DNA of 64,000 nt, from NCBI RefSeq assembly GCF_009363795.1, contig NZ_CP045420.1:2647001-2711000 (forward strand), read 5' to 3'. The DNA comes from Palleronia sp. THAF1. GTDB lineage: Bacteria > Pseudomonadota > Alphaproteobacteria > Rhodobacterales > Rhodobacteraceae. The position numbers and the translations under genes were made by a program. A model generated the notes under the pieces. It was not told the DNA's origin and searched no databases. It saw nothing but the letters and a program-made list of their open reading frames with translations. Positions within the stretch are counted from its first letter, which is position 1. Every line of letters begins with the position of its first letter. Shown here one piece after another: positions 1-8,305 of the stretch.

Positions 1-847
1 CTGCCGCGACGACCAGCCGCCCGCCCTTGGCGGCCTCGGCGCAGATGGTTTCGGCGTCCAGCGGTTTGATCGTGGGCGAGTGCAGCACCGCGCAGGATAT
101 GCCGTCGTTGGCCAGCGCCTTCGCCGCATCCAAAGCGCGCATCGTCATGAACCCGGACGAGACGATCAGCACGTCCGTCCCGTCGACGATCATCTGTGCC
201 TTCCCCAGTTTGAACCGATAGCCGTATTCGCCCAGCACGTTCGGCACCTTGCCCCGCAGAAGGCGCATGTAGACCGGGCCGGGCGTGTCGGCGATGGCGC
301 GGGTCGCTTGGTCAATGTCCACCGCGTCGCAGGGGTCCAGCACCGTCAGGCCCGGCATCCCGCGCATGATCGCCAGATCCTCGGTCGCTTGGTGGCTGGG
401 GCCGTAGCCGGTCGACAGACCGGGCAAAGCACAGCAAATCTTGACCGGCAGGTTTTCCTCGGCAATCGCCATGGCGATGAAATCATAGGCGCGGCGCGCC
501 GCGAAGACGGCGTAGGTGGTGGCGAACGGCACGAAACCCTCGCGCGCCAGACCGGCGGCGGCGGACATCAACAGCGCCTCTGCCATGCCCATCTGGTAGA
601 AACGGTCTGGATGCGCCTCGGCAAAGATGTGCAGATCGGTGTATTTCGACAGATCGGCGGACAGCCCGACGATATCGTCGCGCGTCTTCGCCAGATCGAC
701 CAGCGCGTGACCGAACGGCGCCGCCACCGTGTCGCGTCCTTCCGCGTCGAGCGAGGCGATCATCGCGCTGGTGGCGACGCGCTCTCCATCCGGGACCGAA
801 CGCGGCGTGTATTTCGACTTGCGACGAGAGGAGGCGGGGATGTTCAC
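1..847 (-). CDS. Transketolase, C-terminal subunit (partial, runs off left edge)
   Basis: Pyrimidine-binding and C-terminal half of a two-polypeptide (split) transketolase, partner of the gene just upstream. About 282 residues are visible; the 3' end lies outside the window. The start is a GTG at 847-845 that overlaps the TGA of the N-terminal subunit gene (GTGA), giving a protein beginning VNIPASSRRKSKYTPRS. Family-type stretches are visible: GLSADLSKYTDL, then MGMAEALLMSAAAGLA and LSTGYGPSHQATEDLA. With the N-terminal subunit it should transfer a two-carbon ketol unit using thiamine diphosphate. The sugar substrate is not evident. The start was inferred from overlap and homology because no ATG is available there. 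Confidence 0.85.
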   Translation of the reverse strand, partial: MNIPASSRRKSKYTPRSVPDGERVATSAMIASLDAEGRDTVAAPFGHALVDLAKTRDDIVGLSADLSKYTDLHIFAEAHPDRFYQMGMAEALLMSAAAGLAREGFVPFATTYAVFAARRAYDFIAMAIAEENLPVKICCALPGLSTGYGPSHQATEDLAIMRGMPGLTVLDPCDAVDIDQATRAIADTPGPVYMRLLRGKVPNVLGEYGYRFKLGKAQMIVDGTDVLIVSSGFMTMRALDAAKALANDGISCAVLHSPTIKPLDAETICAEAAKGGRLVVAA

Positions 848-1695
848 AGCGGCGTCTCCTGATCCAGATGGGCAATGGCCTTGGCCCATTCGTCGGCCTC
901 GACCCGAATGAAATGGGTGCTCTCGCGGGTTTCCAGGAACGGCACGCCCTTGCACATCTTGGTGCGGCAGATGATGACGCGCGGCTGATCGCCCGGATGG
1001 TTGCGCGCGGCGTCGAAGGCGGCGACCAGCGCGTCCAGATCGTTGCCGTCAACCTCTTGCGCGTGCCAGCCGAACGCGGCCCATTTCGGGGCCTCTTCCG
1101 CGGTGGCCAGTGCGTCCAGCGTGGGGCCGTCCGCCTGCTGGTTGTTGAAATCGACGATGGCGATCAGGTTATCCAGCTTCCACTGCACGGCAGACATGAC
1201 TGCCTCCCAGGTGGAGCCTTCGCCCAGCTCGCCATCCGACAGAAGGTTGTAGACGAAGGCGTCCGACGTCTTGTGCTTTAGCCCCAGCGCGGCCCCTACG
1301 GCGATGCCCAGACCGTGGCCCAACGAGCCGCCCGTGATCTCCATCCCCGGCGTGTAGGACGCCATGCCGGACATGGGCATACGGCTGTCGTCCATCCCGT
1401 AGGTCTCGATCTCGTCTTCGGGCAGGATGCCAGCCTCTAGCAGAGCCGCGTAGAGGGCAATCGCGTAGTGGCCGATGGACAGGTAGAAGCGGTCGCGCCC
1501 CTCCCATTCGGGATCATCGGCGCGGTAGGTCATCGCGTGGAAGTAGGACGTGGCAAGCACATCCGCGACGCCCAATGCCTGCCCGATATATCCCTGCCCC
1601 TGCACCTCTGCCATACGCAGGGCATACCGCCGGATCGCCCAGGCACGGCGCGCAAGGCTGACGTTGGATCCAGAAATGTCGCGTTGATCTGGCAA
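844..1695 (-). CDS. Transketolase, N-terminal subunit
   Basis: ThDP-binding half of a split transketolase, about 283 residues. The cofactor motif is SDGELGEGSTWEA followed by IVDFNNQQADGP, and the early GQGYIGQALG and SIGHYAIALYAALLEAG segments are typical. I chose a TTG start at 1695 because GGGAGAG stands six bases upstream and family similarity begins there (LPDQRDISG); an upstream TTG at 1737 would add 14 residues with no clear ribosome site. It is translationally coupled to the C-terminal subunit through a GTGA overlap. Divergent from the oxidoreductase at 1870; the 174 bp between them should hold promoters for both arms of the module. Which ketose is used cannot be read from the sequence. 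Confidence 0.85.
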   Translation of the reverse strand: MPDQRDISGSNVSLARRAWAIRRYALRMAEVQGQGYIGQALGVADVLATSYFHAMTYRADDPEWEGRDRFYLSIGHYAIALYAALLEAGILPEDEIETYGMDDSRMPMSGMASYTPGMEITGGSLGHGLGIAVGAALGLKHKTSDAFVYNLLSDGELGEGSTWEAVMSAVQWKLDNLIAIVDFNNQQADGPTLDALATAEEAPKWAAFGWHAQEVDGNDLDALVAAFDAARNHPGDQPRVIICRTKMCKGVPFLETRESTHFIRVEADEWAKAIAHLDQETPL

Positions 1696-1774
1696 GACGG
1701 TCTCTCCCACGTCGCTATCGGGGAACAGTCGCTGCAAGTTACGGCCTGCGACAAGCGGGAAATCGTAAAGGACT

Positions 1775-1791
1775 GTTTAGCACAGCTTAAC
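1775..1791. promoter_or_regulatory. Candidate operator in divergent promoter region
   Basis: An imperfect inverted repeat, GTTTAGC-ACA-GCTTAAC (six of seven positions match across the arms), lies in the 174 bp between the divergent split transketolase and the SAF oxidoreductase. The size and symmetry suit a GntR- or LacI-type dimer. No regulator gene is inside the window, so the assignment is an inference from position and symmetry only. Confidence 0.35.
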
Positions 1792-1869
1792 GACTGCGTT
1801 GGAAAACATGATGGTTCTCTGCCATCGCCCGCCGTTATCGTGGCTTGACCCCACTGGAAGGCGCACGCC

Positions 1870-3210
1870 ATGAACCTGTCCGCAATGCTCGCCAAACGCA
1901 CCGCCGAAGGCCGCCCCGTTCGCATCGGCCTGATCGGCGCGGGCAAGTTTGGCTCCATGATCCTGGCTCAAGCGCAGCACATCGACGGCTATCACATCGT
2001 GGGCATCGCCGATCTGGATCCGTCTAAGGCCAAGGCGTCGCTGGCGCGCGTCCATTGGAGCGCCGAACAGTACGCCGCCACGTCCTTGCAGGACGCCGTC
2101 GCATCGGGGGCCACCCACGTCACCGACGATGTGGGCGCCCTGTTCTCCAACGACCAGATCGAGGTTATCATCGAGGCCACCGGACACCCCATCGCCGGTG
2201 TGCGCCACGCGATGGCGGCCATCGACGCGGGCAAGCATGTGATCATGGTCAACGTCGAGGCCGACGTGATGTGCGGCCCGATCATCGCGGAACGGGCCCG
2301 CAAGGCGGGCGTGGTCTATTCCATGGCCTATGGCGACCAGCCTGCCGCCATGTGCGAGTTGGTGGACTGGGTCCACTCCTGCGGGTTCGAACTGGTATCG
2401 GCAGGCAAGGGCATGAACTTCTGCCCCGGCTACCGCTATTCCACGCCCGATACCGTCTGGGATTACTTCGACTTCAGCGAAGAACAGGTGAAATCGGGAG
2501 ACTTCAATCCGAAGATGTACAACTCCTTCACCGACGGAACCAAGGCCGCCATCGAGATGGCCGCCGTGGCAAACGCAACGGGACTCGACTGTCCGTTCGA
2601 CGGTCTGGCCTTCCCACCCTCTTCGCTGGATGATCTGGCCGAGGTGTTTAAACCCGCAAGCGAAGGCGGGCGGCTGGAAAAGAACGGTATCGTCGATATT
2701 GCGGCCTCCCGCGAGCCCGACGGACGCTTGGTCCCGAACAACATCCAGTACGGCATGTTCGTCACCTTCCGCGCGCCCAACGAATACACCCGCCAGTGCT
2801 TCGACCAATACGGACTGCTGACCGACGCATCCGGCTGGTACGGCAGCATGTGGCGACCGTTCCACCTGATCGGGCTGGAAACATCTGTCTCGGTCCTGTC
2901 GGCGGCGTTGCGGGGCGAACCCACGGGTACGTCGAACCGCTACCGCGGCGATGCGGTGGCCACGGCCAAGGGCGATTTCGCAGCGGGCGACATGCTGGAC
3001 GGCGAAGGTGGCTTCAAGGTCTGGGCCAAGGCGATCCCCGCCAGCCGCGCCGTGGCGGAACGCGCTCTGCCCATCGGCCTTGCGCATCATGTTAAGTTGA
3101 AGCGTGACATCAAGCGCGACCAGATCGTGACGCTGGACGATGTGGAAGTGGCCGACGATCTGGATATCCACGCCTTGCGCGATGAACAGAACGCCCTGCT
3201 GGACAGCTGA
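1870..3210 (+). CDS. NAD(P)-dependent oxidoreductase with C-terminal SAF domain
   Basis: Protein of 446 residues. A Rossmann nucleotide-binding motif, GLIGAGKFGSMILA, sits at about residues 20-33, as in homoserine-dehydrogenase-like oxidoreductases; the last 50 residues (from about VKLKRDIKRDQIVTLDDVEV) are a SAF domain. Such proteins are common in sugar-acid or polyol gene clusters but their exact reactions are mostly unassigned. GGAAGGCG lies just upstream of the ATG. The transketolase gene follows two bases after its stop, so both are surely co-transcribed. I infer that it oxidises or isomerises a substrate that then enters the transketolase. No substrate is proposed with confidence. Confidence 0.8.
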   Translation: MNLSAMLAKRTAEGRPVRIGLIGAGKFGSMILAQAQHIDGYHIVGIADLDPSKAKASLARVHWSAEQYAATSLQDAVASGATHVTDDVGALFSNDQIEVIIEATGHPIAGVRHAMAAIDAGKHVIMVNVEADVMCGPIIAERARKAGVVYSMAYGDQPAAMCELVDWVHSCGFELVSAGKGMNFCPGYRYSTPDTVWDYFDFSEEQVKSGDFNPKMYNSFTDGTKAAIEMAAVANATGLDCPFDGLAFPPSSLDDLAEVFKPASEGGRLEKNGIVDIAASREPDGRLVPNNIQYGMFVTFRAPNEYTRQCFDQYGLLTDASGWYGSMWRPFHLIGLETSVSVLSAALRGEPTGTSNRYRGDAVATAKGDFAAGDMLDGEGGFKVWAKAIPASRAVAERALPIGLAHHVKLKRDIKRDQIVTLDDVEVADDLDIHALRDEQNALLDS

Positions 3211-3211
3211 T

Positions 3212-5155
3212 ATGGCAGACGTCCAGAAAATGGCCGACGCCATCCGCTTCCTTGCGATCGACGCTATCCTTAACGCGGGCGAGGGCCATCAGGGCGTGCC
3301 GCTGGGCATGGCCGAAATCGCGGCGACGCTGTATGCGCGCCACCTGAAAGCCGATCCCACCGATCCCCTTTGGCCCGATCGCGACCGGGTTCTGCTGTCG
3401 AACGGCCACGGGTCGATGCTGCTCTACGCGCTGTTGCATCTGTCGGGCTATGAGAAGGTCTCGCTGGACGCGCTGAAGTCCTTTCGCCAGTTGCACTCCG
3501 TCTGCGCGGGCCACCCCGAAATCGAGCAGGACGCAGGGATAGAGATCACGTCCGGCCTGCTGGGTCAGGGCATCGCTTGCGCCGTCGGCATGGCGGTGGC
3601 CGAAGAACGGCTGGCCGCCCGTTTCGGACGCGAGCTGGTGGATCACCGGACGTGGGCCTTCGTGGGTGACGGCTGTTTGCAGGAAGGGATGGGGCAAGAG
3701 GCGATCTCGCTCGCCGGGCATCTGCAACTGGGCCGCCTGACGTTTCTGTGGGACGACAATCAGATCACCGACGACGGCGATACCGCGCTGTCGATTTCTG
3801 AAGACGTCCCCGCCCGCTTCCGCGCGGCGCAGTGGCACGTGATCGAGGTGGACGGTCACGATATCGACGCGCTGGACGCGGCGATGGCTAAGGCGAAAGC
3901 CGATCCGCGCCCGTCGCTGCTGGCCTGTCGCACGACCATCGCGCGCGGGATCCCGCGCCTGCAGGGGAAACGCGGTGGGCATAGCGCGCCGCTGACCGCA
4001 CAGGACGCCGAAGATGCACGCTCCGACCGCGATTGGCCCTACCCGGCGTTTCAGGTGCCGCAGCCTGTTTACCGAGACTGGCGTAACGCGCTGGCGTCCG
4101 GCACACAGGCCCATGCGGGCTGGTCCGCGCGGTTGGCCGCCAATCCCGACGCCGCCGAGTACACCCGCTGGATCAGCGGCACCCTGCTCGATGGCTGGAC
4201 CGACGCCCTGCCCCGCACCAATGCGCCGCGCCCTACGATACAATCCTCTGGCGACGTCTGCGATGCACTGGCCGAAGCCTTGCCCGAAACCATCGTCCTT
4301 TGCGCCGATCTGGAAGCGCCCACGAACCACAAGCGCAGCCGCGCTGCCTTCACCCCCAACAGCCGCGCTGGCACCTATGTCCACTGCGGCGTGCGCGAGC
4401 ATCTGATGGGCGCGATGACCTGCGGAATCGCGGCGCATGGCGGGTTGCGCCCGATCAATGTCACTTACCTTGCTTTCGCCGATTACGAGCGTCCCGCGAT
4501 GCGGATGGCGGCCCTGATGGGACTGCCTGCGATCTTCGTCTTCAGCCACGACTCCATTGGCACCGGCAGCAACGGCCCGACGCACCAACCCGTCGAAACC
4601 CTCGCCGCATACCGCGCGATCCCGAACATGCGCGTCTTCCGCCCCGCCGACGCGGTAGAGACCGTCGAGGCATGGCAGATCGCATTGGAAACCCGCACCG
4701 GCCCGTCGATGTTCGCGCTGTCCCGGCAGGACGCGGACCCAGTGCGCCGCGATACGAGCAAAATCCTGTCGCGCAAAGGTGCCTACGTGCTGGCCGGGCC
4801 CGAAACGGACCGCGACGTGACCCTGATCGCCACGGGAACAGAGGTCGGTCTGGCCATGCGTGCCTGGACTACGCTGGAGGCGCGTGGCCTGCGGACCACC
4901 GTCGTCTCGATGCCCTGCTGGGAGCTGTTCGAGGGGCAGAACGCCGACTATCAGGCGCAAGTCCTTGGCACCGCACCACGCATCGCCGTAGAGGCCGCGC
5001 TGAAGTTCGGGTGGGAGCGTTGGCTGCGCCCGCAGGATCGGTTCATCGGGATGACCGGCTTTGGCGCATCGGCCAAGGGCCCGGAACTCTACGCACATTT
5101 CGGCATCACCGAAGCGGCAATCGTGGATGCTGCGACCGAACTGGTGGATCACTGA
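3212..5155 (+). CDS. Transketolase (full-length, single polypeptide)
   Basis: A 647-residue transketolase. All three domains are recognisable: the ThDP motif FVGDGCLQEGMGQEA with DDNQITDDG (about residues 150-190), the pyrimidine-domain motif GPTHQPVETLAAYRAIPNM (about 450) and a C-terminal domain. The ATG at 3212 is used rather than an in-frame upstream extension that would run into the preceding gene; it stands one base after that gene's stop. This is the second transketolase of the module, since a split version is encoded divergently 1.5 kb away. Two transketolases beside a dedicated transporter argue for catabolism of one imported compound rather than a pentose phosphate housekeeping role. 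Substrate unknown. Confidence 0.88.
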   Translation: MADVQKMADAIRFLAIDAILNAGEGHQGVPLGMAEIAATLYARHLKADPTDPLWPDRDRVLLSNGHGSMLLYALLHLSGYEKVSLDALKSFRQLHSVCAGHPEIEQDAGIEITSGLLGQGIACAVGMAVAEERLAARFGRELVDHRTWAFVGDGCLQEGMGQEAISLAGHLQLGRLTFLWDDNQITDDGDTALSISEDVPARFRAAQWHVIEVDGHDIDALDAAMAKAKADPRPSLLACRTTIARGIPRLQGKRGGHSAPLTAQDAEDARSDRDWPYPAFQVPQPVYRDWRNALASGTQAHAGWSARLAANPDAAEYTRWISGTLLDGWTDALPRTNAPRPTIQSSGDVCDALAEALPETIVLCADLEAPTNHKRSRAAFTPNSRAGTYVHCGVREHLMGAMTCGIAAHGGLRPINVTYLAFADYERPAMRMAALMGLPAIFVFSHDSIGTGSNGPTHQPVETLAAYRAIPNMRVFRPADAVETVEAWQIALETRTGPSMFALSRQDADPVRRDTSKILSRKGAYVLAGPETDRDVTLIATGTEVGLAMRAWTTLEARGLRTTVVSMPCWELFEGQNADYQAQVLGTAPRIAVEAALKFGWERWLRPQDRFIGMTGFGASAKGPELYAHFGITEAAIVDAATELVDH

Positions 5156-5293
5156 TTTACCAGGCAACGCGCCAACAAGTTGAGTGGGCACGCAGGGACC
5201 CGAAACAACCGGGTTGCACCTTCCCTACATCCCGATACCAACTACGTCCCAAGACATTGGGGCGTGCAGAACCCGGTGCCATGTGGAGGTGTC

Positions 5294-5803
5294 ATGGGTT
5301 CGATCATCAAGATCATCGATACGGTCAACGAGATCGTGGGGCGCATCGTCGTTGTGCTGGCCGCCGTCTTCGCCGCCATCATCATCTACGATGTTGTCAT
5401 GCGCTACGTCTTCAACGCGCCGACCCGCTGGGCGTTCGATCTGTCGAAGCAGCTTTACGGCTTCTATTTCATCCTCCTCGGCGGCTACGCGTTGCGCAAC
5501 AATGCGCACGTCCGCGTCGATCTGCTGATCGAACGCTTCTCTGACGGCTGGACCCGCATCGTCGAGGTTCTGGGCTACGTCATCTTCTTCTTCCCCTTCA
5601 CCTGGATCTTCCTGACCCGCTCTTACGACTTCGCGGCAACGTCATGGGCGCAGGGTGAAACGACCTACGGCGCCGTTGCGCTGCCGATCTACCCGCTGAA
5701 GGCAGCGCTTTGCGTCGCGTCAGGTCTGCTACTGATCCAAGGTGTGTCACAGGTTTTGAAGATCCTCTTCGACCACCGTGAAGAGCAGGAGATCCATCAA
5801 TGA
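5294..5803 (+). CDS. dctQ: TRAP transporter small membrane subunit (DctQ family)
   Basis: About 169 residues with four predicted membrane segments, the DctQ pattern: an N-terminal helix rich in IVVVLAAVFAAIIIYDVVM, then FYFILLGGYALRNNAHVRVD, a motif typical of the family. The ATG at 5294 follows GGAGGT by three bases, which is tight but the only good site. Its stop overlaps the large subunit start (ATGA at 5800), so the two are translationally coupled. Together with DctM and the periplasmic protein it forms a sodium-dependent secondary importer in the inner membrane. The 138 bp upstream has no gene and may hold a separate promoter. Confidence 0.88.
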   Translation: MGSIIKIIDTVNEIVGRIVVVLAAVFAAIIIYDVVMRYVFNAPTRWAFDLSKQLYGFYFILLGGYALRNNAHVRVDLLIERFSDGWTRIVEVLGYVIFFFPFTWIFLTRSYDFAATSWAQGETTYGAVALPIYPLKAALCVASGLLLIQGVSQVLKILFDHREEQEIHQ

Positions 5804-7131
5804 CCGGGCTGGGCGGCGAATCCATCGCCATCGTTATGTTCGGCTTGCTGGTGCTGGGTCTGATGATGGGCCACCCGCTGGCCTTCGTGCTGGGCGGCAC
5901 CGCCGTTCTGGGCGCGTTCATCGCCGGAAAGCCGATGGTGTTGGGCATCGTCATCAACCGCATCTTCGGGGATGTGCTGGACAATTACACGCTGATCGCG
6001 ATCCCGCTGTTCGTGCTCATGGCCCAGTTCCTCAGTAATTCGGGCGTGACCGACAAGATGTTCGAATCCCTACGATTGCTGATGTCGAACGTGCGCGGCG
6101 GACTGGCGCTGGCAGTGGTCTTCATCTCGATCCTGCTGGCGGCGACGACCGGCATCATCGGTGCGTCGATCACCGTCATGGGCGTGATGGCGCTGCGGCC
6201 GATGCTGCAATACGGCTACGCGCCGACGCTGACGACCGGCGTGATCGCCGCGTCGGGCTGTCTGGGCATCCTGATCCCGCCGTCGATCATGCTGATCCTC
6301 ATGGCGTCTTACTCACCACTGTCGGTGGGAGAGCTGTTCGCGGGCGCAATGATCCCCGGCGTCATCCTTGGCCTTCTGTACGCAGGCTGGGTCGCACTTC
6401 TGGCCGCCTTGCGCCCCGACATGGCCCCCAGCGTCATGCCCGACGACATGCCGCCGCGCCGCGAACTCTACCTCATGCTGATGAAGGAAGCGGTGCCACC
6501 GCTACTGCTGATCTTCGGCATCCTCGGCTCATTGCTGGCGGGCATCGCCACGGCGACGGAAGCCTCTGCCATCGGGGCCGCGTTGGCACTGGTCATCGTC
6601 ATCGCGCGCGGGCGCTTCAGCCTGTCCGGCTTCTACGACGCACTGCGCGAGACCGGGAAGACCAGCGCGATGATCCTGTTCATCGTGGTCGGCGCCACCG
6701 CCTTTACCGGCGTGTTCAACATCACCGGCGGGCTGCGCGCGACGCAAGAGATCATCCGCGGATTGGAAATGGAAACCTGGATGCTGCTGACGGTGATGAT
6801 GTTTATCGTCTTCATCCTTGGCGCATTCCTCGATTGGACCGGCATCGTGCTGCTGTCCTTCCCGATCTTCCTGCCCATCGTGCAGGAAATGCCATCGGTC
6901 GACCTGCTGTGGTTCGTCGTTCTGATGTCTATCGTTCTGCAAACCAGCTTTCTGACACCCCCCTTCGGCTATGCGTTGTTCTATCTGCGCGCCATTGCGC
7001 CGAAGGAGGTGAAGACCACGGACATCATCAAGGGGGTCCTGCCGTTCATCGGCCTGATCGTGATGATGTGCGTGGCCGTGGCGCTGTTTCCGGGTCTTGT
7101 GACCTGGCTTCCAGCCACGCTGTACCGTTGA
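5800..7131 (+). CDS. dctM: TRAP transporter large membrane subunit (DctM family)
   Basis: A 443-residue, almost wholly hydrophobic protein with 12 to 13 membrane segments, the length expected for DctM, the ion-coupled translocation channel. Family landmarks include GIVINRIFGDVLDNYTLIAIP, GIIGASITVMG and CLGILIPPSIMLILMASYS. It starts in the ATGA overlapping the DctQ stop and ends 29 bp before the binding protein gene. It acts in the inner membrane with DctQ to move the solute delivered by the periplasmic protein. The shared strand with the upstream oxidoreductase and transketolase suggests it feeds that pathway. Confidence 0.9.
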   Translation: MTGLGGESIAIVMFGLLVLGLMMGHPLAFVLGGTAVLGAFIAGKPMVLGIVINRIFGDVLDNYTLIAIPLFVLMAQFLSNSGVTDKMFESLRLLMSNVRGGLALAVVFISILLAATTGIIGASITVMGVMALRPMLQYGYAPTLTTGVIAASGCLGILIPPSIMLILMASYSPLSVGELFAGAMIPGVILGLLYAGWVALLAALRPDMAPSVMPDDMPPRRELYLMLMKEAVPPLLLIFGILGSLLAGIATATEASAIGAALALVIVIARGRFSLSGFYDALRETGKTSAMILFIVVGATAFTGVFNITGGLRATQEIIRGLEMETWMLLTVMMFIVFILGAFLDWTGIVLLSFPIFLPIVQEMPSVDLLWFVVLMSIVLQTSFLTPPFGYALFYLRAIAPKEVKTTDIIKGVLPFIGLIVMMCVAVALFPGLVTWLPATLYR

Positions 7132-7160
7132 GACCAAGAAAACCATTAGGGAGAGTAACC

Positions 7161-8255
7161 ATGACTATCCGTTCCAAGGCGCTTGCCGCCACCGCCATGA
7201 CGCTGACGCTTGCCGCGCCCGTCGCCGCTCAGGAAAGCTGGACGATGACGACGACGTGGCCGTCCTCGCTTGAACTGATCGAGTTCGACCGCCACTTCGT
7301 CGAATTGGCCAACCAGTTGACGGGCGACGCCCTGACCATCGAGTTCTTCGAGGGTGGTTCGCTGGTGCCAGCTGGCGAGGTGTTCGGCGCTGTGCAGTCG
7401 GGCACCGTTCAGGCCGGCGCCGACTGGCCGGGCTACTGGGCAGGCCGCGACGCCGCCTTCACCCCGCTGGCCACTACGCCGGCGCTGTTCAACGCGGTGG
7501 ATTACGTCAACTGGATCCAACAGTGGGGCGGACGTGAGTTCTATGACCAGACCTACGGCGAATACGGCATGGTCTATCTGCCCTATGGCGTGACCAACAA
7601 CGAATCCGGTTTCCACACCAACAAGTCGATGACCACGCTAGAAGACCTTCAGGGCATGCGCCTGCGTGTGTCCGGCAACGAACAGGGCCGCATCTTGGAA
7701 CGCCTTGGCGGCAGCCAGGTCTCGATGGCCGGTGGCGAAGTCTATCAGGCACTGGAACGTGGCGTGATCGACGGTGGCGAGTTCTCAACACCGAACGTCG
7801 ACTATTCGGCAGGCTTCCAGCAGGTCACGACGCACTGGTCGACCCCCGGCTGGCACCAATCGGCTTCCGTCTTCGGCGTGTCGATCAACCAAGCCGCGTG
7901 GGACGCGCTCGACGAGGACACGCAGGAAAAGCTGCGCATCGCGGCCGATGCGACGATGCTGTGGTCGCTGGCCTTCACCGAGAAGCGCGCCACCGAGGCC
8001 TACGCCAAGTGGGACGAGGAAGTGACCGTCGAGCGCTACACCGACGAAGCACTGGCAGAAGTTCAGAACATCGCGAACGAGGTGATCGTGGAGGTCTCTT
8101 GCGAGAGCCCGTCCGCAGGTGCGGTCTACCTGTCGATGGCCGAATACCTCGACAACTACGCCCAATGGCGTGAGGCATCGGCACCCTACAACCTCGGCCG
8201 CTCGCCCGATGGCCCGTCCGTAGAAGAACTGCAGGCCTGCGTCGACGGCTCGTGA
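7161..8255 (+). CDS. dctP: TRAP transporter periplasmic substrate-binding protein (DctP family)
   Basis: A 364-residue exported protein. A Sec signal occupies residues 1 to about 24, ending APVAAQ. The mature part has the DctP-family landmarks YGVTNNESGFHTNK and EDLQGMRLRVSGNEQG, where ligand-contacting residues lie. AGGGAGAG precedes the ATG. The SmoM-like subgroup to which it appears to belong binds organic acids, polyols or other small carboxylates, but specificity cannot be read off. As in many TRAP operons the binding protein comes last, after a 29 bp gap, directly before a strong terminator. Confidence 0.9.
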   Translation: MTIRSKALAATAMTLTLAAPVAAQESWTMTTTWPSSLELIEFDRHFVELANQLTGDALTIEFFEGGSLVPAGEVFGAVQSGTVQAGADWPGYWAGRDAAFTPLATTPALFNAVDYVNWIQQWGGREFYDQTYGEYGMVYLPYGVTNNESGFHTNKSMTTLEDLQGMRLRVSGNEQGRILERLGGSQVSMAGGEVYQALERGVIDGGEFSTPNVDYSAGFQQVTTHWSTPGWHQSASVFGVSINQAAWDALDEDTQEKLRIAADATMLWSLAFTEKRATEAYAKWDEEVTVERYTDEALAEVQNIANEVIVEVSCESPSAGAVYLSMAEYLDNYAQWREASAPYNLGRSPDGPSVEELQACVDGS

Positions 8256-8273
8256 TCGACTGAACAGTCAGGG

Positions 8274-8305
8274 ATGGGCCGGTCTTCGGATCGGCCCATT
8301 TCTAT
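8274..8305. terminator. Bidirectional rho-independent terminator with UUCG tetraloop
   Basis: An 11-bp stem (ATGGGCCGGTC paired with GATCGGCCCAT, one G-U) closed by C(UUCG)G is followed by TTCTATT. It lies between the convergent dctP (plus) and pcaB (minus) genes, so it most likely ends the TRAP operon and may also serve the pca operon from the other side. Confidence 0.8.

Noticed and set aside
844-1737. Longer transketolase N-subunit start (TTG at 1737)
   Set aside because: The TTG at 1695 has GGGAGAG at proper spacing and sits at the boundary of family similarity.
3110-5191. Very long minus-strand open frame antisense to the transketolase (about 690 codons)
   Set aside because: GC-rich codon bias makes antisense frames stay open; residue content is Arg/Gly/His-rich with no domain, and the plus-strand transketolase is unambiguous. 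Similar shadows at 1777-3243, 29097-30635 and 36199-37608 were dropped for the same reason.
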